Source of the DNA: Pseudomonadota bacterium
GTDB lineage: Bacteria; Pseudomonadota; Alphaproteobacteria; Sphingomonadales; Sphingomonadaceae
Reading direction: 5' to 3'
DNA: 50,100 nucleotides
NCBI GenBank assembly: GCA_023417515.1
Contig: JAEZFL010000096.1
Span: forward strand, 1 to 50,100
A program made the translations under genes and the position numbers. Of the stretch, positions 7,992 to 15,782 are shown piece by piece; the first letter of the stretch is position 1; the number at the start of each line of letters is the position of its first letter. Under the pieces are notes generated by a model. That model saw only the letters and a list, made by a program, of their open reading frames with translations, had not been told where the DNA came from and made no database searches.

Positions 7992-8597
7992 TCACGCCGC
8001 CGGCAGGGCGAGCAAGGCATCGGCCATCAGCGCCGCCGCGCTGTCCGGGTCGTGCGCCGGCGCGAGCGTGCGCCAGGTCGCGAACTGGAGCGCGACGAGG
8101 AGCAGCGGCCGGGCGCGGTCGGCGAGGCCTTCGGCGAGCACCGCCGCCGCCTGCTCGAAGGTCGGCGCCATGCGCAGGGCGACGATCTCGCGCGTGAGGG
8201 CGTGATGCTCGGCATCGCGAAGCACGCAGGCCGCCTGGCCGTCATTGCGCCGATACCAGGCGTAGATCTGCGCCAGGCCTTCGCGCAGCCGCTCGCGGCC
8301 GGGCGGCAGCGCCCGCCATTCCGCCACCGCCGGCAGCGGGTCGCGCTCCAGCGCCAGGCCGGAGCAGGCGAGGAACAGCTCCCGCTCGTCCGGGAAATGC
8401 GCATAATAGGTGTGGCGCTGGACGCCGGCGCGCTCGGCGATCTGCGCCACCGTCGTGCGCGCCGGGCCGACCGAGCAATGCAGGTCGACCGCCGCTTCGA
8501 CGATGCGCCGGCGAGTCTCCTCCCGCTTCACCGCGCGCGCGCCGAGCCGGTAGCTGCGCTTATTCGCTACACGATCCTGGGCATCGGAAATTGACAT
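7992..8597 (-). CDS. TetR family transcriptional regulator
   Basis: A 201-aa repressor-type regulator. The N-terminal helix-turn-helix spans about residues 24-70: RRRIVEAAVDL, then TTVAQIAERAGVQRHTYYAHFPDERELF, the classic TetR_N pattern. The rest is an Ala/Leu-rich helical ligand-binding and dimerisation domain with no recognisable ligand signature. It is divergent from the MBL-DUF167-DUF1275 operon, and a perfect 16-bp palindrome (8612-8627) lies just upstream of its ATG, so it very likely represses itself and that operon until a ligand releases it. Confidence 0.92.
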   Translation of the reverse strand: MSISDAQDRVANKRSYRLGARAVKREETRRRIVEAAVDLHCSVGPARTTVAQIAERAGVQRHTYYAHFPDERELFLACSGLALERDPLPAVAEWRALPPGRERLREGLAQIYAWYRRNDGQAACVLRDAEHHALTREIVALRMAPTFEQAAAVLAEGLADRARPLLLVALQFATWRTLAPAHDPDSAAALMADALLALPAA

Positions 8598-8611
8598 AAG
8601 GGTAATTTAAT

Positions 8612-8627
8612 TGCACAGACCTGTGCA
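8612..8627. promoter_or_regulatory. Perfect palindrome, probable TetR operator
   Basis: TGCACAG (8612-8618) and CTGTGCA (8621-8627) are perfect inverted copies with a 2-base centre. The site lies 15 bases upstream of the TetR-family gene (start 8597) and 47 bases upstream of the divergent MBL gene (start 8674), where a repressor would block both. Assignment to the neighbouring TetR protein is inference from position and symmetry. Confidence 0.65.
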
Positions 8628-8673
8628 GTCAACGCGACTCGACGGCAGGGGCAAGGGACCGGGAGGAGAGACG

Positions 8674-9420
8674 ATGACGACACGCTTGGACGAGATCGCC
8701 GACGGCATCTTTCGCATTTCGACCTATGTCGCGGAAGTCGCTCCGCCGGCGGGCTTCGTGTTCAACCAATATCTGATCGCCGCGGACGAACCCTTGCTGT
8801 TCCACACCGGTCATCGGCGGCTGTTTCCCGCGGTGCACGAGGCGGTCGCCCGGGTGATTGCGCCGGAGCGGCTGCGCTGGGTCAGCTTCGGCCATGTCGA
8901 AGCGGACGAATGCGGCGCGATGAACCAGTGGTTGGAGGCGGCGCCGGATGCCGAGGTCGCTCACGGGGCGATCGCCTGCGACGTCAGCCTCAACGATCTT
9001 GCCGACCGGCCGCCGCGGCTGCTCGCGGACGGCGAGGTCATCGATCTCGGCGGCAAGCGCGTGCGCTACATCGACACGCCGCACACGCCGCATGGCTGGG
9101 AAGCCGGCCTGCTCATGGAGGAGACGACCGCCACCTTGCTGTGCGGCGACCTGTTCACCCAGATCGGCAATGCGCAGGCGCTGACCGAGAGCGACATCGT
9201 CGGGCCGGCCGCGGCGGCCGAGGACCTGTTCCGCTTTTCGAGCCTTCACCCGGACATGGGCGCGACGATCCGCCGGCTTGCGCCGCTCGCGCCGAAGACG
9301 CTTGCGCTGATGCACGGTCCCGCTTTCGCCGGGGATGGTGCCGGCGCGCTCCAGGCGCTTGCCGACGATTACGACCGCCGCACGGCCGCCTGGCGCGAGC
9401 AGCAGGTGCTGGCGGCCTAG
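8674..9420 (+). CDS. MBL-fold protein of the flavodiiron/ODP type, stand-alone domain
   Basis: A 248-aa metallo-beta-lactamase fold protein resembling the di-iron oxygen-reducing domain of flavodiiron proteins, but without a flavodoxin domain. The metal-binding stretch is GHVEADECG, matching the HxExD core typical of ODP proteins rather than the HxHxDH of ordinary MBL hydrolases. Further candidate ligands are His in PHTPHGW, Asp in LLCGDLF and His in LMHGPAF. The position that is His after HxExD in many family members is Glu here. The start is ATG at 8674 with GGAGGAGAG upstream. It is first in a tight operon (6 bases to DUF167, then 9 to DUF1275) and probably controlled by the divergent TetR protein. 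Substrate unknown; O2, NO or a hydrolase role are all possible. Confidence 0.85.
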   Translation: MTTRLDEIADGIFRISTYVAEVAPPAGFVFNQYLIAADEPLLFHTGHRRLFPAVHEAVARVIAPERLRWVSFGHVEADECGAMNQWLEAAPDAEVAHGAIACDVSLNDLADRPPRLLADGEVIDLGGKRVRYIDTPHTPHGWEAGLLMEETTATLLCGDLFTQIGNAQALTESDIVGPAAAAEDLFRFSSLHPDMGATIRRLAPLAPKTLALMHGPAFAGDGAGALQALADDYDRRTAAWREQQVLAA

Positions 9421-9426
9421 GAGAAT

Positions 9427-9744
9427 ATGGCCAGGCCACGTCCGAAGCTGCCGCCCCGCGAGGCGATCCTGGCGCTTGCCGACGACCAGGGCCGTCTCGC
9501 CGTGCGCGCCGCGCCCAACGCATCCGCCGACGCCATCCTGCTGCCCGAGGACGGCAAGGCGCTGCGCGTCCGGGTCACCGCGGCGCCCGAGGATGGCCGC
9601 GCCAACGAGGCGATCCTCGCTCTGCTCGCCAAGGCGCTCGGCCAGTCGCGTTCCTCGCTGGAGCTTCTGCGCGGCGCGACGGGGCGGGACAAGCTGATCG
9701 GCATTCGCTCGACTGAGCTTCCAAGCGCGACGCCGGGCGGTTAG
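9427..9744 (+). CDS. DUF167/YggU family protein
   Basis: A 105-aa protein of the small alpha/beta DUF167 family (YggU), whose biochemical role is not established. Characteristic features are RAAPNASAD near residue 32, LRVRVTAAPEDGRANEAILALLAKALG in the middle, and LLRGATGRDKLI near residue 85. The ATG follows the upstream stop by 6 bases and its ribosome site AGGAGA overlaps that TAG, indicating translational coupling to the MBL gene. In many proteobacteria this gene sits near yggT/proC, so its place in this operon is not typical. Confidence 0.88.
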   Translation: MARPRPKLPPREAILALADDQGRLAVRAAPNASADAILLPEDGKALRVRVTAAPEDGRANEAILALLAKALGQSRSSLELLRGATGRDKLIGIRSTELPSATPGG

Positions 9745-9753
9745 CTCCGACCC

Positions 9754-10398
9754 ATGAATCGTTATCAGAAGCGCGCGCGAATATTCGCCGCGACACTGTC
9801 GGCGCTTGCCGGATTCGTCGACGCGATCGGCTTCGTCGAATCCGGCGGCTTCTTCGTGTCGTTCATGAGCGGCAACTCGACCCGCTTGGGGGTCGGGCTC
9901 GCCGCCTCGCTGTCGCATGCAGCGCTTGCCGGCGGCCTCATCCTCGCCTTCGTCGTGGGCGTGGCGGCAGGGTCGCTGGTCGGCCATGCCGCGGGCGAGC
10001 GGCGACGGGCCGGAGCGGTGCTGCTCGCCATTGCAATGCTCCTCCTTGCCGCCGCGACGGTCGGGGTTGGCGGATGGCACTTCACGGCCCTCGGCCTGAC
10101 CGGCATCGCGATGGGCGCCGAGAATGCCATTTTCGAGCGCGGAGGAGAGGTGCGGATCGGCCTCACCTACATGACCGGCAGCCTGGTCCGGGCCGGACAG
10201 GGGCTCGCCGGAATGGTCCTCGGGCGGCCGGCCGGAGACTGGCCGTGGTACATGGTGCTGTGGGGCGGCTTCGTCGCCGGAGCCGTGGCCGGCGCGGCGG
10301 CCCATCCCGAGATCGGGCTTTCGGCCCTGTTCGCCGCCGGTGGCATGGCGCTGGCGCTCGCGCTCGTCGCGAACCGGCTGGTGCGCGACGCCGCTTAG
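9754..10398 (+). CDS. DUF1275 (YoaK-like) inner-membrane protein
   Basis: A 214-aa polytopic membrane protein with six hydrophobic segments, matching the DUF1275/YoaK family: the N-terminal GFVDAIGFVESGGFFVSFMSGN motif (around residues 21-42) and a mid-protein AMGAENAIFERGGE followed by LTYMTGSLVR are typical. Function is unknown in the family; some members are predicted small-molecule transporters. It is last in the operon behind DUF167 and overlaps the convergent GH43 gene by four bases (TTAG shared stop). Confidence 0.88.
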   Translation: MNRYQKRARIFAATLSALAGFVDAIGFVESGGFFVSFMSGNSTRLGVGLAASLSHAALAGGLILAFVVGVAAGSLVGHAAGERRRAGAVLLAIAMLLLAAATVGVGGWHFTALGLTGIAMGAENAIFERGGEVRIGLTYMTGSLVRAGQGLAGMVLGRPAGDWPWYMVLWGGFVAGAVAGAAAHPEIGLSALFAAGGMALALALVANRLVRDAA

Positions 10399-11519
10399 TC
10401 TCGCTCCGGAGTTCCGCCGGGGATTCGGGGCCGCTCGGGGCCGTCGGCCAGGCGCTGCCATTGGACCTGGCTGACGTAGAGGCAGCGCTTGTGCACGCCC
10501 GGCTGCTCGCGGCCGTCGGGATCGGCGTTCCAGCCGTGAAAGAACAGATATGTCCGGCCGCCCTCGTCGAGCAGCGACTGGTGGCCGGGGCCGATCAGGA
10601 GCGAGCCGTCATGGGAGCGCAGGATCGGGTTGTCGCCATTGTCTCGGCACGGCCCGCGCGGCGAGGCGCAGCTCAGATAGGCGACGGAATAATTGCGATT
10701 TCCAAAGAAGTTGCCGGAGTAGAACAGATAATAAGCGCCGCCCCGGCGGACCATGGTCGGCGCCTCCACCACGCGCCATTCCCAGTCGTCATGCGCTTCG
10801 GGACTGTCGTTGTTGGCGACGAGACGGTGGCGCGGGCCGAGCGCGGCGAGGCCGTCCGAGCTCAGCCCCTGGCTGTAGATCGCGGTGCCGCGCCCGCAGC
10901 AATTGCCGTCTTCCTTGTAGAGAAGATAGAGGCTGTCGCCGTCGCGGAAGATTCCGGCATCGATCACTCCGTCGGGGAAATCGGCGCAGACGAGCGGCTC
11001 GTCGATACCGGTGAACGGGCCTTCCGGACGGTCCGCGACGGCGGCGCCGATGCAGTGGCGCTGGCGCACGACCGGCGCTTCCGCCGGGCCCTCGGTGCGG
11101 GTGAGCCTGGCGTGGCGGGCGTTGAAATAGAGGATGTAGCGGCCGCTATGAGCCAGCATCTCGGGCGCCCACACCTGCGGGTGGGCGCGGTCGATCCAGG
11201 CCGGAAAGTGGCTTGCCGGGAAGGCCTCGCCCGGTTCGCTCCAGCGCGTCAGATCGCGGGAGCGGGCGACCTGGACGTTCATCTGGCCTCCGCCGGTCTG
11301 GTTGCCGGTCGCGTAGGCGAAGTAGCTGTCGCCGAAGCGCGCGACGAACGGATCCGGGAAATTGGCGTCGATCAGGCGATGCGGCGCTCTCGCGCCGAGA
11401 TTGGCAATGGCGACGCCCGCTCCCGGCGTGCCCGGACAGGCAGGCGCGACCGCCTGGGACGATGCGCCCGCCGCCGAAAGCGGCAACGCAAGGAGCAGCG
11501 CCAGCGCGGCTTTGCGCAT
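10395..11519 (-). CDS. Secreted GH43-type five-bladed beta-propeller glycoside hydrolase
   Basis: A 374-aa exported protein: signal peptide of about 22 residues (LALLLALPLSAAGASS), then a beta-propeller with the acidic triad pattern of GH43/GH62/GH117-type enzymes: Asp in NFPDPFVAR (catalytic base), Asp in GVIDAGIF (pKa modulator) and Glu in WRVVEAPTM (acid). Repeating blade phrases such as YFAYATG, YILYFNA, LYLLYKE, YYLFYSG and TYLFFHG are visible. Paired Cys (GNCCGRG, LSCASPRGPC) fit a disulfide-stabilised periplasmic or extracellular enzyme. The substrate (arabinan, xylan or other) cannot be told. It ends 4 bases inside DUF1275 and is preceded on the same strand by two small lipoprotein genes. 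Confidence 0.85.
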   Translation of the reverse strand: MRKAALALLLALPLSAAGASSQAVAPACPGTPGAGVAIANLGARAPHRLIDANFPDPFVARFGDSYFAYATGNQTGGGQMNVQVARSRDLTRWSEPGEAFPASHFPAWIDRAHPQVWAPEMLAHSGRYILYFNARHARLTRTEGPAEAPVVRQRHCIGAAVADRPEGPFTGIDEPLVCADFPDGVIDAGIFRDGDSLYLLYKEDGNCCGRGTAIYSQGLSSDGLAALGPRHRLVANNDSPEAHDDWEWRVVEAPTMVRRGGAYYLFYSGNFFGNRNYSVAYLSCASPRGPCRDNGDNPILRSHDGSLLIGPGHQSLLDEGGRTYLFFHGWNADPDGREQPGVHKRCLYVSQVQWQRLADGPERPRIPGGTPERD

Positions 11520-11529
11520 GTTCGGCCGA

Positions 11530-11883
11530 TCAGAGCCGGGTCACCTGGACTCGGTTGCCTCGGCTGCTGGTGATGGTCTGGGTCCTGCCGCGCACGAACG
11601 GTCCCTGCATCGGCCAGCATTCGCGCGGCGCGTTGCCCCAGTTGAAGCACAGGTCCGGGCCGCTCATCTCCCAGCGCCCATTGACCGACTGGCTGCCGAA
11701 GCGGGCGGTGACGACCCCGTCGTGCCGGAACGTCATGCGGCTGCTCGCACCATTCGCGGCATCCACCCGCAGCGTCTGGCCTGCGGGGCTGAATGAGGTG
11801 CGGTCGCCGGGAACCAGGGTGGCGCAGCCGGCGAGCAGCATCGCTGCTGCGGCGGCCGGGACGAGACGGGTGACACGGGACAT
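11530..11883 (-). CDS. Small predicted lipoprotein (117 aa)
   Basis: Signal peptide with a clear lipobox LLAGC (Cys21), then a compact beta-rich domain with SPAGQTLRVD, a Trp-centred VNGRWEMSGPDLCFNW and CWPM; the Cys pair could form a disulfide. It resembles many short envelope lipoproteins of sphingomonads, but I cannot name a family. The start is ATG at 11883 with AGGAAG 9 bases upstream; the frame extends further upstream without support. It ends 10 bases before the GH43 gene on the same strand, so the two are likely co-transcribed. Confidence 0.75.
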   Translation of the reverse strand: MSRVTRLVPAAAAAMLLAGCATLVPGDRTSFSPAGQTLRVDAANGASSRMTFRHDGVVTARFGSQSVNGRWEMSGPDLCFNWGNAPRECWPMQGPFVRGRTQTITSSRGNRVQVTRL

Positions 11884-11958
11884 GGGCAGGCTTCCTTTCA
11901 CGGGCTGAATCGCCCCAGAAGCCGCGTTGTTCCGGTTGTGCAACGGGATTTGCGCAAA

Positions 11959-12234
11959 TCAGGGAGCGAGCACGTTCCCGCAACTGCGGCAGCCGCGCGG
12001 CGTCCCCGCGACGGCCTCGCGTTGCGCCTGGCGATCGAGCGATCGGGCGCAGCTGTAGCGGCCGGCGATCGCCGACTGGGTGCAGCTGTAGCCGCGCACG
12101 ATCCTTGCCCGGGAGCGATCCTCCGGCTGTGAATTGGAAGCCGCCTCGCCCGACGCGCAAGCGGCCAGCGCAAGCAGGCCGGATGCGGCGAGGAGCCGGG
12201 CCAGCCCGGAAGCCGGCATGAACGTGAGTCGCAT
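11959..12234 (-). CDS. Very small predicted lipoprotein (91 aa), Cys-rich
   Basis: A signal peptide with lipobox LAAC (ALAACASG) precedes a short mature region containing two YSC motifs (RGYSCTQSAIAGRYSCARS) and a closing RGCRSCGN. The two YSC units look like a tiny internal duplication and the four later Cys suggest two disulfides. No family recognised. The ATG at 12234 was chosen for the signal peptide; the open frame continues upstream without support. It lies 75 bases before the other small lipoprotein, same strand. The 194-base region 12235-12428, between it and the divergent GGDEF-EAL gene, holds both promoters but no clear motif. Confidence 0.65.
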   Translation of the reverse strand: MRLTFMPASGLARLLAASGLLALAACASGEAASNSQPEDRSRARIVRGYSCTQSAIAGRYSCARSLDRQAQREAVAGTPRGCRSCGNVLAP

Positions 12235-12428
12235 GGGCCCCACTTCCCCTTGTTTGCGCGCTTTTCGATGCGGCGCCGGCGACGGAGGCAAAAGCCGCCC
12301 GCGCTCAAAATGACGCCGCCATCGACCAATGTTCAAAAGGGCTTACCGCGTGCCAGCCTGCGACAGCGCCTTAACCCATCATCAAATCCTTTGGGCCTAG
12401 ACCGGCGCGAACAACGCCTCAGGCTAGG

Positions 12429-14774
12429 ATGTCCATGTACCACGCGCCCGTTGCCTCGGAATCCGACGCGGCCGAGACTCTCCCCGCCGACGCGGGAGAG
12501 CCGGCGTTCACCGATACCGGCAGCGAGCGGCTTCGCGACGCGCATCTTCACAACGGGCAAATCGAGGCGCGCGCGCTGTTCGCCCCCTATTTCGCGGTGT
12601 CCGCGGCGGCCACCGCAGGGATGTGCGGCTGGGCGATGCTGGACGCGATCCCGCTTCATTTCATCATCGGCTGGCTCGCCGTCGTGCTGTTCGTCAACTG
12701 GGTCGCCTGCCGCCACGTGATGAGCGTCGCAGCGATCGGCAGCAGCCGCACCGCGCGGCCGCGCCACGCCCTCTTCCCGATCGGCGAGGCGATGCTGCTC
12801 GCCCTGCTGTGGGCGTCGCTGCCGACCTACGGATTCGCCACCTTGCCGCCCGACGCGCAGTTCGTGATCGGCGGGGCGATGGCGGGCATGATCGTCGCGT
12901 CGCTGTCGCTGGCATCGGTGCCCGCGGCCGCGATCGCCTGGATCGCGACCCTGACCGCGGCTTTCTGCGTTGCCTATTTCCACGGCAGCGAGCGGCTCGA
13001 CCTGAGGCTCGGCCTCACCTTCGTGATGCTCGCGGCGATCGGCATTTTCGGAGTCACCCGCCTGACCCGCTGGATCTTCGCCCAGCTCAAGGTCATCGCC
13101 AAGACCCGGGCCGCCGCCGAATCGATCCGCCTGCTGCTCAAGGAATATGAGCATCGCGGGGTCGGCTGGCTGTGGCAGGTCGATAGCGAGAACCGAGTCA
13201 TCTACATCTCGTCGCGGATGACCGGCCTGATCGGCCGCTCGCCGGCGCAGGTCGTCGGCCATTCGCTCCCCGCGACGCTCGGCGGCAATAGCGTGCTCGG
13301 CCAGGCCCTGCTCGCGCGCCAACCCTTCGCCAATCTCGAGATGGAGATGCGCACCCGCCGAGGCACGCGCTGGATCAGCCTGTCGGGCGACCCGGTGATC
13401 GACGTGACCGGCCAGTTCCAGGGCTTCCGCGGAGTCGGCTCCGACATCACCGAGGTGAGGAAGACGCAGGAGCGTCTGACCAACCTCGCCAACATGGACG
13501 TGCTGTCCGGCCTGCCCAATCGCGGGCGGGTGCGCGAGCTGCTCGGCCAGGCGCTGGACGGCGCCGAGGCGACCAATGTGCCCTGCGCGATCATGTTCCT
13601 CGATCTGGACGGCTTCAAGCCGGTCAACGACACGTTCGGCCACCCCAAGGGCGACGCGGTCCTCAAGAGCGTGTCGCAGCGGCTGGTTCGCGAGGTCGGA
13701 ACGATCGGCGAGGTCGGCAGAATGGGCGGCGACGAGTTCGCCGTGGTGATCCGCGACGCCCAGAGCCGCAAGCGAGTCGAGGAGCTCGCCCGCAACATCA
13801 TCAACGCGATCGCCGAGCCCTATTTCATCGACAAGGCCGAGATCCGCATCGGCGTGTCGATCGGCTGCGCGTTCGGCCCGATCGACGGCAAGAGCGTCGA
13901 CGACCTCATCCAGAAGGCCGACCTCGCGCTCTACCAGGCGAAGGACCAGGGCCGCGGAATCTGCTGCTTCTTCAACGCCGAGATGGCGAACGAGCAGGAG
14001 GACCGACTGCGCGTCGAGCAGGACATGCGCGTCGCGCTCGCAACCGGACAGTTCCGACTGCTGTTCCAGCCGCTGATCAGCGCCGCGGACCAGAGCCTGA
14101 TGGGCTTCGAGGCGCTCATTCGCTGGCAGCACCCGACCCGCGGAATCGTCTCGCCGATGGAGTTCATTCCGCTCGCCGAGGAAACCGGCCTGATCATGGA
14201 GCTCGGCGACTGGGTGATCGACGAGGCGTGCCGCGCCGCCGCGGTGTGGCCGGCGGGGATCACCGTCGCGGTCAACGTGTCGGCCAAGCAGCTCGTCTTC
14301 CCGGCGCTTCCCAATACGGTGAGCGAGGCGCTCGCCCGCCACCGCCTGCAGGCCAACAGGCTGGAGCTCGAGGTCACCGAGTCGATCTTCCTCGGCGAGA
14401 ATGCGCACACGCTCGACGTGCTTCAGCGGCTTCGTACGCTCGGCGTCGGGATCGCGCTCGACGATTTCGGCACCGGCTATTCCTCGCTCGGCTATTTGAA
14501 CAAGGCGGTCTTCCACAAACTGAAGATCGACGGCTCGTTCGTTCGCGAGGCGGCCGACAACAAGGAAGCGGTCGCGATCATCCAGTCGATCGTCCAGCTC
14601 GCCAAGAGCTTCCGGATGACGGTGACCGCAGAGGGCGTCGAGACCGCCGACGACTTCACCCGAATGCGCGACCTCGGGGTCAACCAGATCCAGGGCTATC
14701 TGTTCGGCCGGCCGATGACCTTCGACCGCGCCACCGAGCTGGTCCACGGAGTCCAGCAGCGGATGAGCGCCTGA
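12429..14774 (+). CDS. Membrane PAS-GGDEF-EAL protein (c-di-GMP cyclase/phosphodiesterase)
   Basis: A 781-aa protein. Residues 50-215 hold about six hydrophobic segments forming a MASE-like membrane sensor; a PAS domain follows (about 235-345: WLWQVDSENRVIYIS, then GDPVIDVTGQFQGFRGVGSDITE), then GGDEF and EAL domains. The GGDEF motif is intact at 433-437 and EAL is intact at 561-563, with further phosphodiesterase residues (NVSAKQL, DDFGTGYSSLGYL, KIDGSFV) in place, so both c-di-GMP synthesis and hydrolysis are possible; which dominates cannot be read from sequence. ATG at 12429 (a second ATG two codons on). Monocistronic by layout. The PilZ proteins at 30.1 and 30.6 kb are candidate readers of the same signal. 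Confidence 0.93.
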   Translation: MSMYHAPVASESDAAETLPADAGEPAFTDTGSERLRDAHLHNGQIEARALFAPYFAVSAAATAGMCGWAMLDAIPLHFIIGWLAVVLFVNWVACRHVMSVAAIGSSRTARPRHALFPIGEAMLLALLWASLPTYGFATLPPDAQFVIGGAMAGMIVASLSLASVPAAAIAWIATLTAAFCVAYFHGSERLDLRLGLTFVMLAAIGIFGVTRLTRWIFAQLKVIAKTRAAAESIRLLLKEYEHRGVGWLWQVDSENRVIYISSRMTGLIGRSPAQVVGHSLPATLGGNSVLGQALLARQPFANLEMEMRTRRGTRWISLSGDPVIDVTGQFQGFRGVGSDITEVRKTQERLTNLANMDVLSGLPNRGRVRELLGQALDGAEATNVPCAIMFLDLDGFKPVNDTFGHPKGDAVLKSVSQRLVREVGTIGEVGRMGGDEFAVVIRDAQSRKRVEELARNIINAIAEPYFIDKAEIRIGVSIGCAFGPIDGKSVDDLIQKADLALYQAKDQGRGICCFFNAEMANEQEDRLRVEQDMRVALATGQFRLLFQPLISAADQSLMGFEALIRWQHPTRGIVSPMEFIPLAEETGLIMELGDWVIDEACRAAAVWPAGITVAVNVSAKQLVFPALPNTVSEALARHRLQANRLELEVTESIFLGENAHTLDVLQRLRTLGVGIALDDFGTGYSSLGYLNKAVFHKLKIDGSFVREAADNKEAVAIIQSIVQLAKSFRMTVTAEGVETADDFTRMRDLGVNQIQGYLFGRPMTFDRATELVHGVQQRMSA

Positions 14775-14810
14775 GCCTCTCTCGGCTCGCCGAGGGCGGC
14801 GCGTTGCAGA

Positions 14811-14850
14811 CAAAGAAAAGCCCCCGGTACGGCTGCCACGCACCGGGGGC
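14811..14850 (-). terminator. Intrinsic terminator of the 14869-15147 gene
   Basis: GCCCCCGGT (14820-14828) pairs with ACCGGGGGC (14842-14850), 9 bp with a 13-base loop. Read on the minus strand the stem is followed by TTTTCTTTG (14819-14811), a good U-tract. It lies 18 bases beyond the stop of the small secreted protein. The loop shares its sequence with the hairpin at 15199-15233. Confidence 0.8.
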
Positions 14851-14868
14851 GGGATGGGCTGGCGGCGC

Positions 14869-15147
14869 TTATTCGGGGAGCCCGCCCATCCGATCCCATT
14901 CGGCCTGGGTGCGGCACACTTCGCGGCTGATGCGCGAGCCGCTCAGCTGCATGCGCACGCACACCCGGCGCGACGTATCCTGTTCCGTCCGCGGAGCCGC
15001 CGCGCCGTTGCCCGGCGCCTTGGCGACGGCGCCCTGGTTGGTGCTGGCGAGGCGTTCGGGCTGCGCCGCATAAGCCGGGGCCATCGCGCCGGCGAGAAGC
15101 AGGCCGACCGCGGCGTTGCGGATCGTAGAATTGCGGATGATCGTCAT
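14869..15147 (-). CDS. Small secreted protein, tandem paralogue A (92 aa)
   Basis: The signal peptide (NAAVGLLLAGAMAPAYA, cleavage after AYA near residue 27) is followed by a low-complexity linker and a C-terminal motif: VCVRMQLSGSRISREVCRT, then EWDRMGGLP. The two Cys, 15 residues apart, probably form a disulfide in the periplasm. The neighbouring gene 15244-15543 encodes the same motif with variations, so the pair arose by tandem duplication. ATG at 15147 with AGGGAGAG upstream. No family name known to me; function unknown. A strong intrinsic terminator follows. Confidence 0.8.
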   Translation of the reverse strand: MTIIRNSTIRNAAVGLLLAGAMAPAYAAQPERLASTNQGAVAKAPGNGAAAPRTEQDTSRRVCVRMQLSGSRISREVCRTQAEWDRMGGLPE

Positions 15148-15198
15148 GAAAACTCTCCCTGTCACCTGATCAGCACTGGTGCGGGCAGCGATTTGGGG

Positions 15199-15233
15199 GC
15201 GTCCCCGATGCGGCTGCCACGCACCGGGGACGC
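15199..15233 (-). terminator. Hairpin downstream of paralogue B, lacking a U-tract
   Basis: A 9-bp stem (15199-15207 with 15225-15233) lies 11 bases beyond the stop of the 15244-15543 gene. It shares the 19-base stretch CGGCTGCCACGCACCGGGG with the terminator at 14820-14850, so gene and terminator were duplicated together. There is no T-run after it on the minus strand, so transcription may read through into paralogue A. Confidence 0.6.
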
Positions 15234-15243
15234 GGGGAGCCGC

Positions 15244-15543
15244 TTAGTGATCTTCGGGCAGGAGACCGCCCCGCCGCTCCCAATCCGATGCCGTCCGGCA
15301 GAAATCCTGGGTGATGCGCGACATCACCCGCTGGCCGCGGACGCAGACGACCGTCTCGGAGGCCGAACGGCGCTGCGCGGTCGCTGCCGTCGTGGTGGCC
15401 GAGCTGCTGGTCGTCGCAGCCGCGATATTGCTGTTGGTCAGCCCGCGGGCCTGCTCGGCCGAAGCGGACGTGGCGATGCCGGCCGCCAGCAGAGCAGCGG
15501 CGGCGGTGGTGACCCGGATGGTCCGGGCGCGTGCGTTAAACAT
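15244..15543 (-). CDS. Small secreted protein, tandem paralogue B (99 aa)
   Basis: Signal peptide (AAAALLAAGIATSASA, cleavage near residue 29), a Thr/Ser/Ala-rich linker (about residues 40-62), then VCVRGQRVMSRITQDFCRT and DWERRGGL, the same C-terminal motif as paralogue A 97 bases downstream. Two Cys are conserved between the copies. ATG at 15543 with AGGGAGA upstream. The Ser/Thr linker suggests an extended, surface-exposed mature protein. Function unknown. Confidence 0.8.
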   Translation of the reverse strand: MFNARARTIRVTTAAAALLAAGIATSASAEQARGLTNSNIAAATTSSSATTTAATAQRRSASETVVCVRGQRVMSRITQDFCRTASDWERRGGLLPEDH

Positions 15544-15666
15544 GATGGTTCTCCCTTTCACCTGATGAGCATTCTCAAGCAGGCGCCCCTCCTGCTGCCT
15601 GTGTTACTGCATTAGGTGTGCCAAACAGCGCGAACGGCAGAAAACCGCCATTTTTGCTCGAAGCCT

Positions 15667-15690
15667 CGTGTATTGTCTTGGTAATACACG
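15667..15690. promoter_or_regulatory. Perfect 8-bp inverted repeat upstream of the small secreted proteins
   Basis: CGTGTATT (15667-15674) and AATACACG (15683-15690) with an 8-base centre, 124 bases upstream of the 15543 start. There is no T-run, so it is more likely a regulator-binding site than a terminator. No regulator can be named. Confidence 0.45.
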
Positions 15691-15742
15691 CCGAAATACG
15701 GGGCTTTTCGCCATTCCTCGGCGGGCGCGGCGAGGCGGCTCT

Positions 15743-15777
15743 GTCCGCAAGCGGACGGCTCGTGTCCGGAAGCGGTC
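15743..15777. repeat. Two imperfect palindromic units 21 bp apart
   Basis: GTCCGCAAGCGGAC (15743-15756) is a perfect palindrome and GTCCGGAAGCGGTC (15764-15777) is a 12/14 copy of it, starting exactly 21 bp later, two helical turns. This fits tandem sites for one dimeric DNA-binding protein on the same face of the helix. It lies between hrpB and the small secreted genes. Confidence 0.45.
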
Positions 15778-15782
15778 ATTTT

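Noticed and set aside
8591..8596. TTGACA as a -35 box for the MBL operon
   Set aside because: It overlaps the tetR start codon, and no acceptable -10 lies 16-18 bases downstream.
12333..14843. 836-aa open frame on the minus strand opposite the GGDEF-EAL gene
   Set aside because: Shadow frame; no domain, and the plus strand encodes intact GGDEF and EAL motifs across the same bases.
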